Positions 56,327 to 64,000 of a stretch of 64,000 bases of DNA are shown here, in pieces; the first letter of the stretch is position 1; each line of letters begins with the position of its first letter. Source of the DNA: Vicia villosa (taxonomy: Eukaryota > Streptophyta > Magnoliopsida > Fabales > Fabaceae); assembly GCF_029867415.1 (NCBI RefSeq), contig NC_081184.1, positions 78,280,364 through 78,344,363 on the forward strand, read 5' to 3'. Under the pieces are notes generated by a model. It did not search any database. It was not told the origin of the DNA and saw only the letters and a list, made by a program, of their open reading frames with translations. The translations under genes and the position numbers were made by a program.

Positions 56327-58789
56327 TTATGGAGGGTATTTTCTCTTCCACACCTGGTTGCTTTTCACCTCCGCAACCAAAAACTCATGATGATGAAAAG
56401 TATGGACAACTTTTCTCTTCAGTTCACTTTCCTCATTCATCTTTTCACCTTCCTTTTTCTTAGAACATTTGGTGGCTATAGGAGTTGGTTCCACCCGAGA
56501 GGCTATGCTTGACACTTTTTCTTGGAGCTGTTTAAGCTTTTTGTCTTTTTCCTCACTTTCTGTCATACCACCAGAAGTTTGATCATTTACAACTGCCCTA
56601 TGTTTCTTAACTCCTAACATCTTCAAGGTTACTTCTTCATCAAATGATTTCAGCGTTAGCGTCCCTTTTTCAATGTCGATGTTGCAGCGGCCTGTCGACA
56701 AAAATGGTCTCCCAAGAAGGATAGGAGTTTCTTCGTCTTTCGGAATGTCCATGATGTGGAAGTCAACAGGGAATACAAACTTATCAACTTCCACTAGTAC
56801 ATCTTCAGCTATCCCATAGGATTTCTTAATGGTGTGATCAGGGAACCTTAACTGTGTCTTACTTTCACTAATCTTTTCCAATTCAAGCTTTTTGAAAATG
56901 GACAGAGGCATTAAACTCACACTAGAACCAGAATCGAGGAGTACCTTTTTAAATGTTATATTCTTGATAGTGCATGGTATCGCCACCGACCTAGGGTCTT
57001 TCCTATTTATTGGGATATTTCTTGCTGGCGAGACTATACCACACTTCTCGGTTGCAATTTTTGGTTCTCCTCCTAGTGATCTCTTTTTCGCCAACACCTC
57101 CTTCATAAATTTCTTATACGAAGGCATGTGCTCGAGTGCTTGGAAGAAAGGTAGATTCACCTCTAACTTTTTGAACAACGCAGTAAACTTCTTAAAGTCT
57201 TTCTCTTTTGAATCCTTCTTTGTCACTCTAGAAGGGAAAGGTAGTTTGATTACCTGTTCAACATCTTTCTTATTTTTTTCTTCAAATGGTTTAACCGGTG
57301 GTACCACAACTTCTGGCTCTTTTAGGTTCTCTCTTATATCCAAATCCACCTCTATTACCATGGGATTATCTATTTCCTCTTTTTCTTTTTCAGATTCTGC
57401 CACTTTCTTACTTCTTGTAGTAACAACATTAATCTTCTCTTGGTCTTTCGGATTTTTCACAGTTGAACTCGAAAAGTTACCTTGTGCCTGTAGAGTGCGA
57501 TGTTGTGCTATTTGACCCACTTGAACTTCCAAATTTTTTGTCGAAGTTGTGGTGTTCCTGTGGTTGTCTCTCGTCTCTTCTTGAAACTGAGAGCATTGTC
57601 CAGCCAATCTCTCAATAGATACTTCCCACACTACCTTCTGAGGATTTTGTTGTTGATCTTTCCAAGCGAAGTTGGGATGATTCTTCCACCCTAGATTATA
57701 GGTGTTAGAATATGGATTGTTTTTCCTCAAGAATTTGATTTCTTCAATTTGCTTGGGAGTAGCAACACAACACACAGTTTGGTGAGGGCCATTACAAATT
57801 TCACAGATTACAGGTTGAGCTTGTTGGACTTGAGAAACCTGTTGAGCACCTATATTCATAGCCTTTAATCTCTTTTCTACCTCTGCAGCTATAGCATCTT
57901 CAACCCGAATTTTTGAGGTTTCTAACTTCAGATCAATGACTCATTCGGGTTTATTGGTACACCTGTCATACAACTCCAAATTCTCATTTGCAGCTATCGC
58001 TTCAATGATCTTGATAATGCCGGAGGCTGTTGTGAAATTTGTTGAGCCTCCAGCTGTTGTATCGATCAATTGCTTTGTTTTCATTTTGAGCCCATTGACA
58101 AATATCTGCATTTGGTCAGTTTTGTCCATGTTGTGAGTTGGACATGCCACTAGGGTCCTCTTGAATCTTTTATACGCATCTCCTAAGGGTTCACCTTCCT
58201 GCTGCTTGAAATTCAAAATGTCATACCTCTTCCTTATAAAGACCGAGGCGGGAATATACTCATTCAAGAGAGCCTTCTCCATCTCTTCCCATGACGTGAT
58301 ACTGCCTGCTGGAAGAGAATAGAACCACTCTTCTGCTTTTTCGGCCAAGGTGAATGGGAACATTCTCAACTTCTTCGCCTCTTCTGTATGCCCTTCAATT
58401 TTTAAAGTCGTACTCATGGTCAGAAACCTCTGCAGGTGCTTGTTTGCATCTTCATTAACCTTCCCGGTGAAAGGTTTTCTTTCCAGCTGATTTATTGTGC
58501 TCGGATGCAATTGAAAATTTGCCGCATTTACCGGTTGGTTGATAATTGTTAGTCTACCACCCGGTGTGTTCGTAGCACCATAGTCTCCGAGAAGTCTCTC
58601 AGGTGGAGGTGGATTCTCGCCCATAACTTCCTCTTCACTTTTAGAATCTGAATCAATTGTCACAACTTCTTCTTCAGATTCCAGTTTCTCTTGACGAGCT
58701 TGTCTACGCCTTGCGTGCAAGGTTCTTTCAATTTTTGCGTCAAAAAGAAATTCAGTGGAGGCCTTACCTCGCATACACAGATTAGACAA
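56327..58789 (-). pseudogene. gag-pro: Athila-like gag-pro with one in-frame TGA
   Basis: The minus-strand frame runs from 58789 with a single stop (TGA at 57941-57943), then on to 56327 in the same frame. The first 283 codons hold an acidic N-terminus and the gag domain (PFTLAEKAEEWFYSLPAGSI, then EGEPLGDAYKRFKRTL). After the stop come a helical linker (VEDAIAAEVEKRLKAMN), a zinc-knuckle-like CEICNGPHQTVCC and a Lys/Glu-rich stretch. An aspartic protease follows, with VLLDSGSSVSLMPLSIF and ILLGRPFLSTGR. The end (HEFLVAEVKSNQVWKRKYPP) is not a known domain junction. The TGA may be a CGA-to-TGA change. Confidence 0.85.
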
Positions 58790-58891
58790 ATATTAGAATT
58801 AGAAAAAAAATAAAACGTGCAGAAAATAAAATTTTAGTCGCAGAGCAACAAAATTCTAATTGAACTCAACTTAAACTCAATATTATGGCAG

Positions 58892-58909
58892 TCCCCGGCA
58901 ATGGCGCCA
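58892..58909 (-). promoter_or_regulatory. Primer binding site of the Athila-like element
   Basis: Minus strand TGGCGCCATTGCCGGGGA, the tRNA-Asp type usual in Athila, six bases from the 5' LTR. Confidence 0.88.
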
Positions 58910-58915
58910 AAAACT

Positions 58916-60332
58916 TGATCGGAAAAATAGCAAGTGTACTATTTTGCCTCTTGTAATAATAGGGAAAATTCCCTGAATATCGATCTCAGGGACTGCACAG
59001 GAATAATGAGTTCAATTCAAAGTTCAATTAAACAAAAACTTCAATTGGGTTTTGTTTGGTGATTATAACTTAGAGAAAAATAGAATAAGCAATAAATGAA
59101 ATTGACTTTTTAAACAAAGATGAGTAACATGCTAGGGATAGTGGATGATTGACAATGTAACAACTCTGAATTTCTATTGTAACAACTTATTTTCAATAAT
59201 CATTACCAGTTCTTAAGGTTGTTTAATCCTAAGTCCTTAGTGAAAAAACCTTTGATCCTTCATTCTAAACCCTAAGTCCTTAGAGATTTACAATGAAATC
59301 AAGCAATTAAGTTATCAAGAATATCCGGTTACTATAAAGTAATCCTAGTCCTAGGTAATATCAATTATAGCATATTCTTATGAAATCATTATCAATGGTG
59401 GTCCGACCTAAATAATAATCATACATCAATTATAATTTGTCCGAAAGGAAAATCTATAAAAACATCAAGAGAATAAATTAACAATAGAAAACATGATAGT
59501 TATCGCAATCGCAAACTGAGAGTCATTACAAAGTTAAATCAGAGCCACCCCCTAGCATTGGGGGGTTTAGCTACTCATAGTATTCAAAGAAAACACAATA
59601 ATGAATAAAGACATTACAAGAAATTGGAGGAGAATGAATCTTCAATTGCTTCCGTTCATGAAGATCTTCTTCTCTCCCAAACCCTTGCTTTCTCCAATCT
59701 TCCGTTGTATTCTTTTCTCTAATTTGTCAAAAGTCCCTCTCTCCTTCCACAAACCTTGTTTAAATAGTATTAGCATATGTCTTAGTGTCCACAAAAAGTC
59801 CAAAGTACCCTTTACAGAAGACAGAATAAAACAGATAAAAAGTGAAGATTTTGTCCGCATCCATCTACACGGGCCGTGTTGATTAACATGGGTGCCGTGT
59901 TGATTTACTGTTTCACGTAAGGTTGAAATTCTGCCCAGGCCTATCAACACGGGCCGTGTTGATTAACACGGGTCCCCGTGTGGATTCACTGACTGACGTA
60001 GCTTTTTTCTTTGATGCTGGCCCATCAACACGGGCAGTGTTGATTAACACGGGCGCCCGTGTTGATCCTGATTTTTCAATTTTTGGCTTTCCGGAGCGTC
60101 CAACATTCAGCTTTTAGTCCTTTTGAACCTATGCATCAACCTGCAACACTACCAAATCGAAGCATAAAGAAGATCTTTTGACAGAAACTTTAAACCAAAT
60201 GCAATGAAATACTATAAAATAATAAATATGATAAACTTAACTTTAAAAGCAATAAAACATCTGAATGTGTTACCGAGATGATGAATTTGTGCTGGATGAA
60301 AGACATAACTTAATAGAAATGGTGACCGATCA
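58916..60332 (-). repeat. 5' LTR of the Athila-like element
   Basis: 1417 bp, TGATCGG to CCGATCA. The palindrome cluster at 59868-60066 differs from the other LTR by one extra unit. Confidence 0.93.
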
Positions 60333-60337
60333 TTACT

Positions 60338-60440
60338 CTGCCATTGTCACAGCCTATTGGAGGTGGTTTAGTATTGTTAATGATTCCTCTGTATTGTCTA
60401 TTTTTCATTACTAGAATACTCTACCTCTGAGTTGTCTAAA
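60338..60440 (+). pseudogene. LINE-type zf-RVT fragment, part 2
   Basis: With the Athila-like element and one TTACT removed, the frame from part 1 continues YDCYSAIVTAYWRWFSIVNDSSVLSIFHY before a stop. This supports one former coding segment. Confidence 0.6.
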
Positions 60441-60475
60441 GACATAAGGTAGTTCCTTTGTAGAGTACCCCTTGT

Positions 60476-60616
60476 TAGGGTTGGCAAAATGGATGGATTT
60501 GATGGATATCGATTGGTTGGTTAATGGATGGACCAAACCAATCCATTAATCAATTACCAATCCACTAAACTCTCTTAATAAAAATCCAATCCAATTCATC
60601 CATTAAAGAATAAAAT
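60476..60616. repeat. Short AT-rich inverted-repeat segment, possible MITE remnant
   Basis: It begins GTTAGGGTTGGCAAAATGG. GGTTAATGGATGG and CCAATCCATTAATC can pair. No clear terminal repeats or target duplication were found. Confidence 0.3.
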
Positions 60617-62641
60617 TGTTCTGGACTGGGCCGAGCAGGCCCAACACTTACCCTTGGACCGAGCAGGCCTAAGTCCCTCGGCTATCCAAGCTGGCCCAAT
60701 TTGCTTGGGCCCCATTCCCAGTTAGCGTTACAAACTGGCCACGCACGAAGACCATGTGGAAAACATCGAAGGATTCGGTCAACCACCTCCGAACCCTACG
60801 CCACGCTCACCCAGAACGTGAGTCACCTGCTGACTCAGCCCTAGTAGAGGGTATTCTGGAAGTTTCCTATCACATGGACCTCCAATTAGATTTGGCCCAA
60901 TTAGGAAACCTTGGCTCAGCGCTGGGGGCTATGAATACCCTATTTGACTAGAAGGTCGGGTATTCATTCTTTACTTCCTAAAACTCTTACTTGCTCTCTC
61001 TGATTGCTACTTACTTTTGTTAGACGATAGGAATGGTCTAGAGGGGGGGTGAATAGACCACCTTTTTCCGACTTAAGAAAATTTTAGTTTTTGAAACGTG
61101 ACTTCCCTGAATCACTTAATCGTCTAAGAGCGATTACGTTATCGGGGACCGGATATGTGCAATAAACCGAACGAATGAAAAATGGCGAATAATGAATTAC
61201 GTTTTAACGAATTTATCAATTACTTCAATTACACACTTGATAGTATATTACTCACAATAAACGTTTACAGTAAAATTTGAACAAAAATTGATTGAGTAAT
61301 TTTATCGAACACTTGGTGATCGATATTTACCAAACCTTGATTTTTGCCCAACAATGGAAATATAACGAAACGAATAGAAACAAGATAGAAGTAAGAACGA
61401 TAAAGAACACAAGATTTGTTAAGGCAGTTCCTCTATCGTCTTTGCAGGAGTACGTCTGCCCCTAATTTCAAATGAAATTAGGAAAGTTTTATTTGATTGC
61501 AAAATGTTTAACAAGGATAGAATTTACCAATCACCAACTACACACATGCAGTAAAATTGAATACAATTCGATCCTCCCCTTAATTCAAGTTGAATCAAGT
61601 CAATGTCTATGATCTTCACCGATCAAGACCCCAATCGTTCCTTTTTCAATCCTATGGTTGTAGCAAATTTGTTGAGCGGATCTTCAATCCCTCAATCCCT
61701 TATGCACGGCTGAATTGATTACCAAAGTGAATCGATCGTCAAAAACCTTCGTACCAAATATTTGATGAAGAAGGAAAAATCCTAAGGTTTTATACAAGAA
61801 ACACCCTCAACAATCTTCACTCGAACAAGATAAATGTCTACCGTCGAATCTCGAACAAGACAAATGTCTACCGTCGAACCTTATCAACACACGTTCCTTA
61901 CTCCGATCGAAAAAGATGATTATGTATGATTTTCGATCAATAACCGAAAGGTTGAAGATGAGAAGAAGCTTGAGTATATCTTTCATGTTTCTTGTTAAAA
62001 TGCTTGAGAATGATCAATTGGATATTTATACCACAACCTTTGCATAGGCCAGTTAGAACATAGCAAAAACCAGTGTGAGAAGCGATAGGTCGACGTGTTG
62101 AGAGTTTTGCACCTGAAAATGAACTAACTGTGACACTTGCGTCGACCTGAAGGGTCGGCGTGCGCATTCCTGTGAGTTCCTCAAAATACCATGCGTTGAC
62201 CTAAGCCATCAATGCGTTGATGCATTTTGTTCTTGCACTTGAGTCACCAGAATTTGATGCGTCGACCTGAAGGGTCGCCGTACGCATACCTGAGATTCCT
62301 CCAAAGTCTCATGCGTCGACCTGAGGAGGCAATGCGTCAACGCATTCAGCCTTTACCTGAAATCCTTCACAAAATTCTTGCAGTAGGTCGACCTATAGTA
62401 TGTGTGAGTCGACCTATTGGTGTCTTGTAGAAAAAAGTGCTTGTCTTTGTTGCATCCATTTGATTTCTAAGATTCCACGCCGATTGTAGTTAATTCACAA
62501 TGTTTTGACATCATGAAAACTACACCATTGCTCTCACAACTTTGGCATCAGAGAACCTTGCAGGTACCCCCCCCCCCCCCCATTCTGTCCAACTTTCCAG
62601 ATCATGCTGCTGTGACGATCCATCCTGATCAGGTTAGGTCA
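60617..62641 (+). repeat. 5' LTR of a Tat-clade element, interrupted
   Basis: It starts TGTTCTGGACTGGGC and ends GGTTAGGTCA just before a PBS. Without the inserted solo LTR it is about 0.5 kb. GC-richer than its neighbours. A C14-15 run lies at about 62567. The phrase GGCATCAGAGAACCTTGCAG before the end is typical of Tat-group LTRs. The exact start is a judgement. Confidence 0.65.
61018..62538 (+). mobile_element. Solo LTR, probably copia type
   Basis: 1521 bp, TGTTAGACGATAGG to CATTGCTCTCACA, flanked by ACTTT at 61013-61017 and 62539-62543. The GGTCTAGAGGGGGGGTGAATAG start is common in plant copia-like LTRs; strand and superfamily are inferred. Three or four repeats of GCGTCGACCTGAAGGGTCG-type sequence lie at 62090-62410. 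No supported gene. Confidence 0.75.
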
Positions 62642-62642
62642 G

Positions 62643-62660
62643 TGGCACCGTCTGTGGGAA
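62643..62660 (+). promoter_or_regulatory. Primer binding site of the Tat-clade element
   Basis: TGGCACCGTCTGTGGGAA, close to the TGGCGCCGTCTGTGGGAA type found in plant Tat elements. Confidence 0.75.
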
Positions 62661-63235
62661 ATAAGCTTCCCCATCTTCATTGAAACAAATATTAAAGATC
62701 AATCCATCTAGAGATCATCATGGCCAACAACAACCATGACAACCAACAAAATAGTGACCAATTCAACATCGACGGGATGATTCAAAAAACTGTTGCCAGT
62801 ACCCACTAACGTCTTCCCCGTGACGGGCATTCCCAGCCAGTAAAAAAACGGTTAGGACGACCCCGTCAGACACTTCGAGCCTAATGATGGAAAACCTCAC
62901 TCGAGGTATGGCCGCACGGCCACACCATCAATGCAAAGCTCCAAACAGCCTGAAGACCTATCGGCCGACGCAGATTCCACCCAAGTAGAAATCCCAATCC
63001 CAAAAGGTGCAAATCCAAGCACAGCTGCTGTGCTCGGCGGGATACTCCCTCTCCTAGACCGGCCAACTCTTGGTCGGATCACTGAAGGGAAATTCAACCA
63101 ACTCATCGACAGCAGTAACGATATAGGTCAACCGCTCAGAAAATTCAAAGGCAGATCTGAGCCAAACACCTTCTACCTAGAAGAGCTCCCCGGAGGGTCT
63201 CCCAATGCCAACATCCCCTCCTCATCCGAGCAAAA
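62661..63235 (+). pseudogene. gag: Gag remnant of the Tat-clade element
   Basis: An ATG at 62720 opens MANNNHDNQQNSDQFNIDG and stops within 30 codons. The remaining sequence up to the protease is open only in another frame (62931-63293) and lacks a gag domain I can recognise, so most of gag is deleted or scrambled. Confidence 0.5.
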
Positions 63236-64000
63236 ATGGAAAATTTCGATGTCCGTCGAATCTTGGTCGACGAAGGCAGCTCTTGTGACATAATCTACTC
63301 ACAGTTGTTCAAAACACTCCAGCTCGATAAATCCCACCTAACTCCTTACATGGGCGCTGACCTTAAAGGCTTCAACGGCTCTACCTCCAAACCTTGGGGG
63401 TGTGTTGAACTCTTCATGATACTCGGTGAAGAGGAAACCGCCAGGGTAATCAAAACCCAATTCCTCGTCGTCGAATGTGATTCCCTCTACAACTGCATCC
63501 TAGAGAGGCCCTCCATCACTAAGCTGACAGCGGTTCCATCCACGACCCACCTGATGATGAAGTACTACACCAAGAGAGGCAGGGTCGCTACGATCAAAGG
63601 GGATATCGAAGCTGCGAGGAGATGTTTTGATGCTACCATCAATAGTTACTAGTCGGTGAGTAAACATCCCAGGATCGCTAGAAAAGCCGGAGAGGGCGAG
63701 CAAAAGACTAAACTGGGCATCAACTCTGTTGATCTGGATGCGCGTTTCTTCGAAGAAGAGTTGAAGTATGCCTCTGAAGATAAAACTGTGCTCAGAGGGA
63801 AATCCACCAACCCTGTTTGTCTGATTCCCGAAGGTGACTTCGAGCTCATCCCATTGGGAGACGACCATAACAAGGAGGTGAAGATCGGAGCATGACTACC
63901 CGACCTCGCAAGGAAACAGCTGCAAGCATGCCTCTGTCAGAATGCCGACTTGTTCGCTTGGAGCGCCACAGAGACACTCGGACTCGACCCTGAGGTCGCT
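63236..64000 (+). pseudogene. pol: Protease and start of RT of the Tat-clade element
   Basis: MENFDVRRILVDEGSSCDIIYSQ is the protease active-site region, with Asp-Glu-Gly in place of Asp-Thr-Gly. It is followed by YNCILERPSITKL and HLMMKYYTKRGRVATIKGDIEAAR, phrases typical of Tat protease. The usual LLGRP Gly is Glu. After TAG at 63650-63652 the same frame continues through FELIPLGDDHNKEVKIGA, TGA at 63893-63895, then LPDLARKQ…NADLFAWSATETLGLDPEV, the lead-in to RT. The active-site changes and two stops make it non-functional. Confidence 0.8.

Larger units (their letters stand above)
53873..60332 (-). mobile_element. Athila-like Ty3/gypsy element lacking pol
   Basis: 6460 bp with LTRs 53873-55280 and 58916-60332, whose ends form TGATCGG…CCGATCA, and a TTACT duplication. 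The tRNA-Asp-type PBS next to the right LTR fixes the minus orientation. Gag and protease resemble the Athila/Cyclops group of legumes. RT, RNase H and integrase are absent, so it is a deletion derivative or a non-autonomous member. Confidence 0.92.
60617..64000 (+). mobile_element. Tat-clade Ty3/gypsy element, decayed, running off the window
   Basis: LTR, PBS, a gag start, a protease domain and the beginning of RT follow in order. Gag is mostly deleted or frameshifted, and stops interrupt pol at 63650 and 63893. Confidence 0.8.

Noticed and set aside
56892..57515. Plus-strand 207-codon ORF
   Set aside because: It is antisense to the Athila-like gag-pro, which has recognisable domains on the minus strand.
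61018..62538. A DNA transposon or MITE
   Set aside because: TG…CA ends without long inverted repeats and a 5-bp duplication fit a solo LTR better.

Overview
The window is plant repeat DNA with no recognisable host gene. It is almost wholly made of nested LTR retrotransposons and looks like a heterochromatic or intergenic stretch of a large legume genome. A Fabeae species (pea, vetch, faba bean, grass pea) is the best guess, because the main element is a giant Ogre: LTRs of about 6 kb, an extra ORF1 before gag, a small intron between protease and reverse transcriptase, and two RNase H domains. The species is inference.

Layout. 1-44088 holds a main Ogre element on the + strand. Its 5' LTR runs in from the left and carries another LTR of the same family (1-2129). 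PBS, leader, ORF1 (5138-6625) and gag-pro follow. Gag-pro is split by a 13.46 kb nested non-autonomous relative (9993-23452, TSD GTAAC, two 3524-bp LTRs). Then come the rest of gag-pro, an intron (24583-24912), pol (RT, RNase H, second RNase H, integrase; 24950-28378), a structured 3' region and the 3' LTR from 30811. The 3' LTR contains a same-family solo LTR (35788-41841, TSD CTTGG) and a 1.12 kb tandem duplication at its end. 44089-53473 is the leader and LTR of a minus-strand Tat/Ogre-like element; its LTR holds a plus-strand solo LTR of another family (47391-51775, TSD CGAGG). 53474-60440 is a decayed LINE zf-RVT coding fragment split by a minus-strand Athila-like element that lacks pol (53873-60332, TSD TTACT). 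From 60617 to the end is a decayed Tat-clade element whose LTR holds a copia-like solo LTR (61018-62538, TSD ACTTT).

Function. None of the elements looks autonomous as it stands. The main Ogre has a TAG in gag, a split gag-pro and an Asp-to-Asn change at an integrase catalytic position. The nested element keeps only gag pieces and would depend on proteins supplied in trans. The Athila-like element has one TGA in gag and no pol.

The most unusual signal is RNA-like secondary structure. Four LTR families share a U5 module of three or four small hairpins whose stems differ in sequence but still pair. Hairpins with different but complementary stems also occur just after pol, around the polypurine tract, in the LTR arrays and in the internal tandem arrays. 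The Ogre LTRs also carry tRNA-like modules with A- and B-box motifs. All pairing was found by eye, with no folding software or database search.
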